A model generated the notes under the pieces. It made no database searches and was not told where the DNA came from. It saw only the letters and a list, made by a program, of their open reading frames with translations. Made by a program: the position numbers and the translations under genes. From Welwitschia mirabilis (taxonomy: Eukaryota > Gnetophyta > Gnetopsida > Welwitschiales), in NCBI GenBank assembly GCA_051453625.1, contig JBOZIK010000001.1, forward strand, positions 290,420,041 to 290,448,150: DNA of 28,110 nt, read 5' to 3'. Below are positions 1 through 8,689 of the stretch, piece after piece (position 1 is the first letter of the stretch; every line of letters begins with the position of its first letter).

Positions 1-152
1 AGGAAGAAAAAGATGATTCTAAAGAAGAATTATAGGAGAAAGCCAAGGAATCTGATTAATCTTTTGTCTTCTCTTATGTTTTAATGAAATTTTCATGCTT
101 GTGTTTCTTCTCTTCTTCGTCATTGATGTTAAAAGGGGGAGAATTAATTAGT
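1..152 (+). mobile_element. 3' end of a SIRE/Maximus-like Ty1/copia element
   Basis: The stretch before the polypurine tract at 131-143 begins with a Lys/Glu-rich stretch and then becomes T-rich. A short 'tgatgtt' followed by a purine run is what I know from the 3' ends of SIRE-type copia elements, just before the 3' LTR. No reading frame can be assigned. The rest of the element would lie to the left of the window. Confidence 0.5.
131..143 (+). other. Polypurine tract of a copia element
   Basis: A 13-base A/G run (aaaagggggagaa) lies 9 bases before a TG dinucleotide that would start the LTR. In LTR retrotransposons this tract primes plus-strand DNA synthesis. The match to SIRE-type tracts is from memory. 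Confidence 0.55.
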
Positions 153-717
153 TGTTCATGATACTTTGCTTAGTTGTAACTACTCTTGATGAGCACTTTT
201 TATTATAATGTTCAACTTTTAGTAATAGAAATGAGTTTTATTATTATCTTTGTCTCTCATTTTTTAGTGCACATCTAATTAATCATGAACTATAAATTTT
301 TGTTATATCTTATAGATCTTAAATAATTTTGAATCAAAATGTCTTATGTCACATATATTTTAAAAATTACATGCCTCATAAATTGTACTATAAATTGTTT
401 AATTATGGCATAAATTAGAAACTCTCTAGAAATATCTCATTTTGATATAAATGTTCAATATTACTTGCAAATGTAATGGGCATTTTCTGAAGGGGAGTTT
501 TTTCTAAAAATATTATTTTCAACTAAGGATAAGTTTACCATTAATGTCTAAGGGAAATATTGTTAAGTTATTATTTGCCAATTTGAAGTTAAACTAATGT
601 TTTCTGTTTAGCAAAACATGTTATATCTCTTGCAAAAAATATTAATCATTGCAAGTTAGAAGAAGAAATAATCTATTACAATTTACACCTAAACTTGTCA
701 ATATTTGTACCCTCCTA

Positions 718-1160
718 AGGGATCGACTAGATTCCCAAGTGGTCGATTACACCTAAAGCTTACACTAGAATAAACTAAATGCAAAGGGATCAACTAGTTT
801 CTTAAGGGGTCGAACGGACCTATACATCTAATATGTCTTATTCGATCATCAAGGGATCAATTGGACCTATACATCAGATTCTAGAGGGGTTAACTGGACC
901 TAAGCATTAAAACTTTTACAATTAATTGTCAATAGGTCAACTAGTTTCTTGAGGTGTCAACCAGACCTAGAGTGGCATTCACTATTTGTCAATAAGGGGT
1001 CGACTAGACATTTATGATGTCAATTAGACTTGGCACAGAAAATACTATTATCATTTTTCCAGACCCTAAGGAGTCAACTAGACATGAAGAAGCTGTAAGA
1101 AACAGGGGCCAACCAGAAGAATATAAGGGAATCTGACTTTTAAGGGGTCGACAGGTTATG
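718..1160 (+). repeat. Degenerate minisatellite with a ggggTCGACTagacc core
   Basis: About 13 irregularly spaced copies of a short core recur here, for example near 720, 743, 788, 809, 856, 886, 936, 955, 988, 1018, 1071, 1106 and 1145. The best form is ggggtcgactagacc; variants read gatcaattggacc, ggttaactggacc and gtcaaccagacc. Spacing ranges from about 20 to 55 bases. Most variants differ by C/T or G/A, so the copies look like one array that decayed. Confidence 0.65.
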
Positions 1161-1547
1161 ACATAAATGAGATTTTTCTAGTTGTTATGAGTCTATTTTC
1201 TATCTGTTGGAAGGTCTTTTTACTTGTAAAAACCCTAAAAGTCTTTTACTATATATTTGCTAGGAGTAAAAATCATTGTACCACTTTTGAATCTTTTTGA
1301 AATCATTCATTGGACTCATTGGCATATCCTACCTGACCAAAGACAAACCAAGCACTATTGTTAGGTTTTCATACTTGGTAAAGTTAGTTGCATTGTATGC
1401 TTTCTGATTATACCATCTTCTCAAGCAATGTAAAAATACTATTCTTGAGCCAAAGATCAAGTGAAACTTGTGCATTTTGGAACATCATTGTTACCACTTC
1501 ACTTTCTTGCAAAAGGTTGAGAATGCTCCTTAAAAAAGTCTAATTGT

Positions 1548-2016
1548 AAAGGTTATAGTGAACCTGAAATACCTAAAAGAGATTAACAGAGATTTGGATC
1601 AGGCTTGGATAGAAGCTGATCATCAAGAGTGGAGTATGAGGTTTCTTAAATCATTATAAATCTTGTGTGCTTCCTCTTTGGTATTTCTATGCTTTCTATT
1701 CATTAGTTTTTCAAAATAGTTTTAGTTTTATTNNNNNNNNNNNNNNNNNNNNNNNNNNNNNNNNNNNNNNNNNNNNNNNNNNNNNNNNNNNNNNNNNNNN
1801 NNNNNNNNNNNNNNNNNNNNNNNNNNNNNNNNAAAGGTTACAGTGAACCTGAAATACCTAAAAGAGATTAACAGAGATTCGGATCAGGCTTGGATAGAAG
1901 TGATCATCAAGAGTGAAGTATGGGGTTTCCTAAACCATTATAAATCTTGTGTGCTTCCTCTTTGGTATTTCTATTCTTTCTATTCATTAGTTTTTCAAAA
2001 TAATTTTAGTTTTATT
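1548..2016 (+). repeat. Near-identical 184-bp copies flanking a 100-N gap
   Basis: Bases 1548-1732 and 1833-2016 are the same sequence with about a dozen differences, and only the 100-N run separates them. The left copy ends exactly at the gap and the right copy starts exactly after it. This is the pattern expected when two overlapping contigs or haplotypes are scaffolded without merging. A true tandem duplication is the alternative. Confidence 0.85.
1733..1832. other. Assembly gap, 100 N
   Basis: Exactly 100 N, a common placeholder for a gap of unknown size. The flanks repeat each other, so there may be no missing sequence. Confidence 0.98.
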
Positions 2017-2120
2017 TGCATAAGTTTTTAGTGTTTATTTCAAGTAAAGTTATTTTTGTGAAGTTATTTATTTAAGTTTTAAATTCTATTCACTCCTCCC
2101 CTATAGGGTTCTTGATCCAA

Positions 2121-2272
2121 TAGGTTAAAATATGTATTAGTTAAATCAAGAGAAAGAAATGTTATAGAGAAAAAGTAAAATAGGTTGTCTTAGTTAAGAG
2201 TTAAAAGACTGTAAAAGATTAAGGACTAGATTCATGAAAGACAATTTTAATTAAATTTTCTAAGGATTAACA
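2121..2272 (+). mobile_element. Possible short LTR remnant before a primer-binding site
   Basis: This AT-rich stretch ends in 'ggattaaca' directly before a tRNA-Met-type primer-binding site at 2273, so it may be the end of another copia or TRIM-type 5' LTR. I see no matching second LTR in the window. There is no coding potential. Confidence 0.3.
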
Positions 2273-2285
2273 TGATATCAAAGCC
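2273..2285 (+). other. Primer-binding site, initiator tRNA-Met type
   Basis: tgatatcaaagcc differs by two transitions from the copia primer-binding site tggtatcagagcc. It is followed by 'gaggttttgagtttgagtcc', a continuation often seen after this site in plant elements. No gag follows, so the element is only a stub. Confidence 0.55.
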
Positions 2286-2509
2286 GAGGTTTTGAGTTTG
2301 AGTCCTAACAAGTATGATGAATGAGGATAAAATAAGTCCATCATTCCTCCATCAAGATAAGATATGTTCACTTAGCTAATAATTAAAATATTGCAAGAGA
2401 GCAAGGAATAAATTTATAAGAAGAAGAGGGGGGAGGGATAGCTAGGCTTCCTAATAGTTATGGCTTTTAAGTAAAAGCAACAAGCCTAAAAAGATGCTCA
2501 TTAGAAATG

Positions 2510-2740
2510 TTATCATCTTTTAGCATGAAATATAAACAAGAGGGAGGAAAAGGAATAGCATATGATAAATTATTAGCAATAACATTTTCTATACCTTCCT
2601 TATTATTAATCTCTGACTTAAATTATTATAGTAGAAAAACACACCTAATGAGTTAGATCTAAAGTCCTTCTTAGTTATCAAATATTTGAGATTAGGATTA
2701 TTAGTGAAAATTATAGCTCTTGCACTTATAATATATAATA
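2510..2740 (-). pseudogene. Ty3/gypsy RNase H, C-terminal remnant
   Basis: On the - strand, shifting between frames, it reads NPNLKYL, then TKKDF, then FKSEINNKEGIENVIANNLS, then DDNISNEHLF. This matches the end of gypsy RNase H, where 'TDHAALKYLL', 'F(D)LEI.DKKG.ENVVADHLSR' and a following 'DxFPDEHLF' are typical. The Asp of the VADHLSR motif is Asn here. It lies directly downstream of the RT remnant in element order. No integrase follows on the left. Confidence 0.7.
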
Positions 2741-3129
2741 TAATCTTTTGTAAAGAAAAAAAACATCATTAGAAGATTTTTTTAAGCTGTTATGTTATTC
2801 AATTAATAATCTTATAATGCTTTACTTGCATAGTAAATAAAACATGGTTTTTCGTCTCTTCTTTTTTCTAAGGTAGCTCGAATAGCATAATCACTTACAT
2901 TACAAAGTAGTTTAGAAGGAAGAAACTATGATAGAAATAGTGTAAAGTCTAAAATGAAAATTAACATTTAGTAATCCATTCGAACAACACATTAATAATA
3001 AGATTAGATAGAGGCTTCAATATTTTAAAAAAAATCTTGAATACATCATCTATTATGACCAACATATACAAGAAAAGTATTATTTCTTAACATCATTAGA
3101 AATGAAAATATGAATAATGAGTTTAATTT
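2741..3129 (-). pseudogene. Decayed RT-RNase H connecting region of the Athila-type element
   Basis: By position this is the thumb/connection part between RT and RNase H. Isolated pieces still look familiar, such as a GIEMNLLKIKLI stretch near 3090-3150 that corresponds to the 'GIEVDKAKI..I' region of Athila RTs. Most of the rest is too decayed to read. It has no open frame of useful length. Confidence 0.45.
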
Positions 3130-3660
3130 TTAAAAGATTCATTTCTATCCCATTTTCAAATAATGAAAACTTTCATAAGCATAACCTGGAATTTCTCCTT
3201 ATGAAATACAAGTTTTTTATTTAAGATGATCTAAATAGGATTGGAAAGTATTATCAAAAATAGAAAAATAATTCATAGATACTTCTATTAATTTTTTTAT
3301 CTTTTCAAAAATTATACTCATCATGTAATGTTGAAAAGTAGCTAGGGAGTTACATAGACTAGAGCTCATGTGTTTATGTGAAAAAGTTTTAAAAGAACAT
3401 GTAGTCTTAACAACTAATTTCTATCTACCTATAACTTGAATATTCATTTGAGAAACATTAGTACTTATGGCCATTTGATCTTTTTAAGATTTAATCAGTA
3501 AATGATAAAGGAAGGCGGTCTTCATGAGTTATAGTATTAAGTTCTCTATTTTCAATACACATTCTTCATCTTGCTTTAACACTTGTTAAAATAAGCTCAT
3601 CATTTTCATTCTCAATCATAGTGATTCTAGATTTCATAGGTAAAGTTTAAGTAGGATGAA
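3130..3660 (-). pseudogene. Ty3/gypsy (Athila-type) reverse transcriptase remnant
   Basis: The - strand reads, from about 3640 downward, MIENENDEL, then RMCIENRELNTITHEDRLPL (the family's 'WR(V/M)CIDYR.LN..T.KD.FPLPF'), then LCNSLATFQ followed by MMSIIFEKIKKLIEVSMNYF ('LCNAPATFQRCMMSIFSD..E....VFMDDFS'). The catalytic FMDD is replaced by SMNY, so both key aspartates are gone. There are several stops and at least two frameshifts. The enzyme would have copied element RNA into DNA. Confidence 0.8.
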
Positions 3661-4289
3661 CCTATTAATCTCAAGAAATTAAATAGGTGCTACTAACATC
3701 TAGTGGCTAAAGGCCTTTTTCTTTTAATCATTACTTCTTTGATTTGAGGATTAAGTTTACATTGAGTCTCTTTACTAGGCTTATCATTTTATTTAAAGGG
3801 AATTCTATGCATATATATGTTGGGAGTAAGATGTTTTAAATAAAAAAAAGTTCATCCTATAGCATTTTTATTATTTCATTAAAGAACTTAAACTTCTTCT
3901 TGTGATGTTGAATGTTTAACATATAAACTATCAGAAAAGGTTTTTTATCTCTTAAAAATAAATACTGTAACTTTTTTAGGAGGGATTTTAAGTTTAATTA
4001 CAATCTTCATTATAAGGTTTTTTTTTTTTCGGTTTTTGGTATTACACATAAGAAAATCTTAAATTTTTATCTTTATTATAATGGTTCATACTTAGCATTC
4101 TCATATAGTGCATGTGCTAACTCTTCATGTGCCTCACATAGTTAGAGATATTTAAAAGAAGATAAATACTTTAAATATTTAATATTCATCGATTACAATT
4201 AAATGAATGTGTTAAATGTTATCTATATATTTTTCCCCATGACATTAAAAAATTGTAACTTTATATTCAGATTGTCAAATGATATTTTA
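3661..4289 (-). pseudogene. Spacer between protease and RT of the Athila-type element
   Basis: By order this is the protease-RT linker. It is AT-rich, with runs of T (for example 4017-4029) and no frame that I can align with confidence. I see no separate gene here on either strand. Confidence 0.4.
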
Positions 4290-4450
4290 ACTATGCCATT
4301 TGTATAGTTGATTAAATCATGGGAAGAAGCACATTAGGATTGTCTTTCATTTACAATACAACAAAGTCCACTTGGTATTATAATTTATTAACATGTATTA
4401 AAACATCTTTTGCTATTGCTTTAGGAATTAATGGTAAATGGTATAAAAGT
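4290..4450 (-). pseudogene. Retroviral-type aspartic protease remnant (Athila gag-pol)
   Basis: On the - strand, KAIAKDVLIHVNKL and YQVDFVVL..KDNPNVLLP can be read. This is the protease C-terminal part, usually written 'G.I.DVLVKV.KF.FP.DFVVLDMEED..VPLILGRPFL'. The GRPF segment after LLP is lost to mutation. The 97-codon open frame on the + strand at 4319-4612 is an antisense shadow of this remnant. Confidence 0.75.
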
Positions 4451-4725
4451 TACAAGTTATTCTTCTTTTCCTTAATCCTTCAAAGTTCCTTACCAAGCAA
4501 ATATGACACTATGTTCGTATTAGCTTCTAATTCTAATCATTCTTTATTTATTCTCTTGTTGCCAATCATGCAGGAAATAATTAGGCAACTAGGATATCTA
4601 AACTTAACTTGAAGTTTGTTTTAAATAATAGTACTTATTTATTTAGTTAGCAAAGCTTTTTTTTTTTAACATTCATTTTTATTTCTATTATGCACATATC
4701 TTTAAGGAGTTTTCCATGTTCTAAG

Positions 4726-4825
4726 NNNNNNNNNNNNNNNNNNNNNNNNNNNNNNNNNNNNNNNNNNNNNNNNNNNNNNNNNNNNNNNNNNNNNNNNNNN
4801 NNNNNNNNNNNNNNNNNNNNNNNNN
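4726..4825. other. Assembly gap, 100 N
   Basis: Exactly 100 N between two copies of the same sequence; probably a placeholder rather than missing sequence. Confidence 0.98.
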
Positions 4826-4882
4826 GCAAAGCTTTTTTTTTTTTTTTACATTCATTTTTATTTCTACTATGCACATATCTTT

Positions 4883-4898
4883 AAGGAGTTTTTCATGT
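4883..4898 (+). repeat. Left target-site duplication of the L1-type LINE
   Basis: aaggagtttttcatgt occurs here and again, identically, at 7791-7806. The sequence outside the two copies belongs to the Athila-type element, so this is the 16-bp target duplicated when the LINE inserted. Confidence 0.8.
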
Positions 4899-4947
4899 TC
4901 TAAGAAAAAGTAAATTTAACCATGATATCACAAATCTCTAGCTTAAC

Positions 4948-5057
4948 ATGCAACCTTCAGCTGAATTCAGGGTAGAAGTTAATAATCATCGATCTAAATT
5001 TTGTTCAGTAGGTCCGGATTTAAGGCAGGGGGATCCTCTCTCCCCCCTACCTCTTTC
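4948..5057 (+). pseudogene. LINE ORF2 reverse transcriptase fragment (RQGDPLSP motif)
   Basis: The frame reads FRVEVNNHRS and then GPDLRQGDPLSPL before running into N. 'GLRQGDPLSPLLF' is a hallmark of RT domain 3-4 in plant L1-type ORF2 proteins. The YADD catalytic box would come about 70 residues later, inside the 354-N gap. The start of the frame is not meaningful because the element is truncated. Confidence 0.85.
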
Positions 5058-5411
5058 NNNNNNNNNNNNNNNNNNNNNNNNNNNNNNNNNNNNNNNNNNN
5101 NNNNNNNNNNNNNNNNNNNNNNNNNNNNNNNNNNNNNNNNNNNNNNNNNNNNNNNNNNNNNNNNNNNNNNNNNNNNNNNNNNNNNNNNNNNNNNNNNNNN
5201 NNNNNNNNNNNNNNNNNNNNNNNNNNNNNNNNNNNNNNNNNNNNNNNNNNNNNNNNNNNNNNNNNNNNNNNNNNNNNNNNNNNNNNNNNNNNNNNNNNNN
5301 NNNNNNNNNNNNNNNNNNNNNNNNNNNNNNNNNNNNNNNNNNNNNNNNNNNNNNNNNNNNNNNNNNNNNNNNNNNNNNNNNNNNNNNNNNNNNNNNNNNN
5401 NNNNNNNNNNN
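5058..5411. other. Assembly gap, 354 N
   Basis: The gap falls inside the LINE RT domain. The spacing from the RQGDPLSP motif to the FIW motif is shorter than I expect for an intact L1 ORF2, so either the gap is undersized or part of the RT was deleted; this is inference. Confidence 0.98.
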
Positions 5412-5891
5412 ATTGGTATACTTCCTTAACATGGAAATTTATCCTAAAGAAGATTTAGAGGAAATGAATACATACCTGCATGATTGCTTCCTTTAAGTAC
5501 ATATCATCCGTTATTGCTCCTTGCCCCGCCACACCACCTTTTAAAAAAAAAAAAAAAAACCAACAAAATGCTAAAGGAGTTCATATGGTCTAAAGGCGAG
5601 AATACAAGTCACATTTACCTCTATAAGTGGGATCTCATTACTCACCCCAGGGATGCAGGAGGATATAAAATTCATAAACTAGAATATTATCTGCTCACGA
5701 GAGCTCACAAGATAATCAAGAAATTGCTCATAATAGGACAATCTTGGAGTAACCTTATCAATCATAAATACCCAAAATGTACCATAATTGAAGGAGAGTC
5801 TTACCTTAGGAAGCACTTTTCTAATGCTATAAGAAGTTTAATCAAACTAGGTATTACTAATGAAGATATAGCTAAATTGATTTCTCATTAA
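5412..5891 (+). pseudogene. LINE ORF2 C-terminal region
   Basis: From about 5566 the frame reads NKMLKEFIWSKGENTSHIYL, then YKWDLITHPRDAGGYKI. This matches the region after the RT thumb in plant L1 ORF2, 'INK..R.FLWGG......HLVKW..I..PK..GGLGI'. Just before it, a run of 17 A at about 5542-5558 breaks the expected codons between a PHHLL-like and an NKML stretch, so it looks like an expanded or slipped A run. The frame stays open to 5889 and is then lost. The protein would have acted with the RT in target-primed reverse transcription. Confidence 0.8.
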
Positions 5892-6012
5892 GAAATATGG
5901 TAAAAATGAAGTCAACAAGAGATTTTAGTAGGGACAGATCCTTGTCAAGATCAAGATATTTTGCTAGCTCAAGGACCATGATAGACTATTGATAAGAGAT
6001 TAATTGATTAAA

Positions 6013-6096
6013 TATGGCATACAAGTTTCTACTATTTGTCCAAACTACTGCTCAAATCAGGAAGATATACAACATTTCTTTCATTAATGTGAGTGA
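6013..6096 (+). pseudogene. zf-RVT zinc-binding domain remnant of LINE ORF2
   Basis: One frame reads YGIQVSTICPNYCSNQEDIQ, then HFFH, a stop, and CE. The arrangement C-P-x2-C, then E-D-x2-H-x-F-x3-C, is the reverse-transcriptase zinc-binding domain found at the C-terminus of plant L1 ORF2. The stop replaces one residue between His and the last Cys. Frames around it are broken by several stops (5891-6012 and after 6096). Confidence 0.7.
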
Positions 6097-7280
6097 AGTA
6101 TTAATTTAATGAAATTAATGACAACTTATTACAAAACTAGAAAGGAAACTATAACATGGATTCGGAATGACATACACTTGACCCTTTGGTAGACTTGATG
6201 TACCTAAAACGATATGATTTTCAATAACACCTTCTATCCTTTCGTATTAATATAGCAAGAAGAATTAGATGGTATCACTTGCAAATTTGGATAGTAATGG
6301 GGGTCACTCTGATACGTGAACTAGCAAATTCAAGTCTTTTTTAGGGATGCCTAGCCTATGGAACAAAGTATAGGCCCTGCGATGGGAATCCCTGCTACAT
6401 AAATTAAAAGGTAATCCTGAGGCCAATATTGCCCCATTTTATAGATGTTAGAGAGGTTACAAAATAATCTTTAAAAGAATTCCAATCGAAGTCACTAAGA
6501 AATCTTTGGCTTACCTGCTAGAAATTTCCATGAAAGGGGAGAGAATTCCTGACAATTATAGAGGACAAAGGTAGTATTTTCATTTCTTCTTAGGATGCAT
6601 TCCTAAGCTCTTAATTGGACACATAAGCAGAAAAGCACTTCAGCCCCCTTAGCGGTTAGGGGTAGAATTGATGGATATATATTTTATTCAGTCAAGATGC
6701 TACTTAAAGCTTTTTAGTCTATACTTTATCTTTCTCAAGGCTTTAAATTTAGGGAGTCATATTAACTTACGTCACTTTTTCATTCAGATGCTAAGAAGAA
6801 AGAATATGACCAAGCACTTTAACCTTATTATGACACTTTGGAGAGCTGTGTGGGACATTAGGATGAGAAGGAAGGCCCCTGTTACTTCTCCACATTAAAG
6901 GACTTTGACTGAGGCCCAGCAGATAAAAGGAAAAAAGAAGAAGATGAAGGATAATAATAACAAAAATCCTTAATAAAAGCAGAAGAACGAGATAGAAAGT
7001 TCTCAGTTCCAGAGAGAGGTGACTCCATCCCCATCCCATGAAACTCATGAACAGGTAGATCTAATTTTACTCCCTAATGTAGTACAAGAAGAGGATTAGG
7101 CATAGCCTGAGTAGAATCATGAGGAAACCCCTTTGAAGGAAGTTAATAGGTCCAAATCTAATAAAAAGGCAGAATCTTAGAACTAATCGAACTCCATTAT
7201 AAAGAAAGAAAATTAGGTAGCTCATAATGATGTTGATATGAAACATGAAAGAAGGGAGGTTTTATTGGCTACAATTCAAG
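6097..7280 (+). other. 3' part of the LINE insertion, unassigned
   Basis: This stretch belongs to the LINE insertion by position, yet it is not recognisable L1 sequence. It is less AT-rich than the surrounding Athila DNA. One frame (first codon position at 6481, continuing to about 7012) reads as a hydrophilic protein if its stops are ignored, including a KKKEYDQAL stretch at about 6790-6820 and a Lys/Glu-rich part near 6920-7010. Another frame continues to about 7290. Most stops there are TAG or TAA and could once have been Gln codons, but random sequence can look similar. It may be part of the same captured gene as the J-domain remnant that follows. Confidence 0.4.
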
Positions 7281-7287
7281 GTATGAA

Positions 7288-7460
7288 AAAGTATCCTTTT
7301 TTGCCCTTGGCATCTCTCTTAGATTGCCGTTGAGTGTCATTAAATTGATCTTTCACAAGAAGGCACTGAGGCTTCACCCTGATAAGAACTTAGTAAAAGC
7401 AGAGGAGTTTAAAGAGGTGAGCTAGGCATTTGAGGTCCTGGTGGATGAAATGAGTCAATT
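7288..7460 (+). pseudogene. DnaJ (Hsp40) J-domain remnant
   Basis: After a frame slip in the T run near 7297-7302, the frame reads ALGIS, then SVIKLIFHKKALRLHPDKN, then AEEFKEVS, a TAG stop, and AFEVLVDE. This follows the J-domain from helix I to helix III: 'Y.(A/V)LGI....s..eIKkayrkkAL..HPDKN....AeekFkeiseAfevLsD'. The HPD tripeptide that stimulates Hsp70 ATPase is intact (about 7372-7380). The single stop sits where Gln or Glu is usual. An upstream frame ends with GMKKYPF just before the slip, which suggests that the J-domain was internal or C-terminal in the parent protein. It lies inside the LINE insertion, so it is a captured or transduced host sequence, or a separate nested insertion. 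Confidence 0.75.
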
Positions 7461-7562
7461 CCTGATACAACACCACCATACCCACTTATTCCCAACTACA
7501 AGGGATATTAACCAGTCTTTTTTTTATAGTTTAGCTTAGTCCTTTTTAGTTCTATTGTTTTT

Positions 7563-7572
7563 NNNNNNNNNN
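7563..7572. other. Assembly gap, 10 N
   Basis: A 10-N run within a T-rich stretch of the LINE 3' region; probably a small gap closed with a minimum filler. Confidence 0.98.
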
Positions 7573-7648
7573 TGTTTCTACCCTACATTTTGCTATAAAC
7601 GTCTTTTGTTTTGTTTCCAATGATGTTATCTTGAGTACTTTGAAGATG

Positions 7649-7712
7649 GTTATGTCATAGTCAGGTTTTCTTATAATTCCGTTATGTCGTAGTCAGGTTT
7701 TCTTATAATTCC
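7649..7712 (+). repeat. Tandem duplication, 32-bp unit, two copies
   Basis: gttatgtc(a/g)tagtcagg followed by ttttcttataattcc occurs twice in a row at 7649-7680 and 7681-7712, with one difference. It lies in the 3' region of the LINE insertion. The high identity means the duplication is younger than most of the decay around it. Confidence 0.9.
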
Positions 7713-7790
7713 TAACATACAGGCATTTTCGCCCCCGTTCTGTAATTATTACTTTCTAATACAATGTTCAATTTTCTTTTTTTTTTGTAA

Positions 7791-7806
7791 AAGGAGTTTT
7801 TCATGT
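7791..7806 (+). repeat. Right target-site duplication of the L1-type LINE
   Basis: Identical over 16 bases to 4883-4898. It directly follows the T-rich 3' tail of the LINE, and Athila sequence resumes after it. Confidence 0.8.
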
Positions 7807-8689
7807 GATGACATTTGTTTGATAACATCTAATAATGGAATGTTGATTTTTTAATGGCATAAATATCTTTAAATATTATTATTTTAATTATTTATTACCC
7901 ATAATTGTAAAATGTTTTAGAAATATGGATTTTTCAAGTTCTTCATGCGTATGTATTTCCATAGCATCTTCATCATTCTTCTTAAAATAACATATAGTTT
8001 TAAATTAAGAGTTGTATGTGTAAGGCTCTTCTCTTAGTAATTAAACATTTTCATTAATTTATGTACGACTTCTAAATAAAATAGCCTTAGTGACTCTAAT
8101 CTCTTTTTTTCCTTCAATTATATTAACTTCTTTAGGATAGCTACTAGTTAAGTAATAAGCTTATACTTTTATCTTTTATTTCTTGAATCTATAGTTGAAA
8201 TAGTTTGAGAGAGTTAATTCATTTTTTCTTTTAGATTTTAAAGATATTGTGTCATTTGATTGTTGATTTTAGCCTATTTATTATTACTAACTATTTAGGC
8301 TTCAATGAATCATTTTAGAATATTATTTAATGACATACTTTAAGGTTGGATAGGATCTTATAAAGTAGATGATTTATTTTATTGGGTTTTCTTGGGGAAA
8401 CTAGGATGGTTCTTCCATATTGTGTTATTTGTATCTCCATGAGGAAATGATGATTATTGTTGTTTTGAAAAGGATCTCTTAAATTGCAAATTAATGTCTT
8501 ATTTAGCTACTAAATCTTTATAGATAGGAATAGAAAGGAATTCTTTAATTTCATCTTCATCCAAAGCACATATAGCAAATATACTAGCTTTATTAAGTTT
8601 TTGAGGTTTACACATTCAAGCCATTTAAAGCATTTATCTATCATATCTAGTTTTTCTATTCATTCTAGATTTATCATTCAATTTGTAAT
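7807..8689 (-). pseudogene. Gag C-terminal/linker region of the Athila-type element
   Basis: Read on the - strand, about 8340-8440 gives NHPSFPKK, then SSTL..PIQP.SMSLNNILK.FIEA. This resembles the Athila region after gag, 'NHPNFSW(R/K)........LE..MK.FI..Q'. The remaining part up to the LINE junction at 7806 is too decayed to align. No + strand gene is seen. Confidence 0.55.

Larger units (their letters stand above)
153..2120 (+). mobile_element. Probable 3' LTR of a SIRE-like copia element
   Basis: The segment starts with TG just after the polypurine tract. It ends near 2120 with a C-rich 'cactcctcccct' followed by 'gttcttgatccaa', a layout I know from the 3' ends of SIRE-type LTRs. No clear primer-binding site follows, which fits a 3' rather than a 5' LTR. 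Its length includes a 100-N gap and about 184 bases that appear twice around the gap, so the true LTR is probably near 1.7 kb. It also holds a degenerate minisatellite (about 718-1160). It carries no convincing gene; the 62-codon open frame at 1843-2031 is part of the duplicated LTR sequence. Confidence 0.5.
4650..4904 (+). repeat. Near-identical 76-79 bp copies flanking a 100-N gap
   Basis: Bases 4650-4725 and 4826-4904 are the same sequence, from gcaaagc plus a T run to gttctaag. They differ by the T-run length and a few substitutions. The copies abut the 100-N run on both sides. This is the same arrangement as at 1548-2016 and points to an unmerged contig overlap. Confidence 0.85.
4899..7790 (+). 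mobile_element. 5'-truncated L1-type LINE inserted in the Athila element
   Basis: The segment is bounded by an exact 16-bp direct repeat (4883-4898 and 7791-7806), as target-primed reverse transcription produces. Inside are an RT motif (4948-5057), the ORF2 C-terminal part (5412-5891), a zinc-binding remnant (6013-6096) and a 3' end with 'ctttctaatacaatgttc' followed by a T-rich tail ending gtaa. ORF1 and the endonuclease are absent, so the copy was truncated at its 5' end on insertion. The 3' half (about 6480-7460) is much longer than a normal LINE 3' UTR and includes a J-domain remnant. Two N runs lie inside. Confidence 0.75.

Noticed and set aside
718-1160. CRISPR-like array
   Set aside because: The repeats are short, degenerate and unevenly spaced, there are no unique spacers of constant length, and the DNA is clearly from a plant.
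4319-4612. 97-codon open frame on the + strand with hydrophobic stretches
   Set aside because: The - strand of the same bases carries Athila protease motifs, so this frame is an antisense shadow.
4647-4884. Open frames on both strands across the 100-N gap
   Set aside because: They consist of N and the duplicated flanks with their T run; no coding signal.
4948-5496. 182-codon frame spanning the 354-N gap
   Set aside because: Most of it is unknown sequence. Only the part before the gap is real LINE RT; the part after it is read in an uncertain frame.
6690-6830. A second, separate J-domain ending in KKKEYDQAL
   Set aside because: Only the last short segment resembles a J-domain end; no HPD motif or helix II precedes it, so it is not called as a domain.
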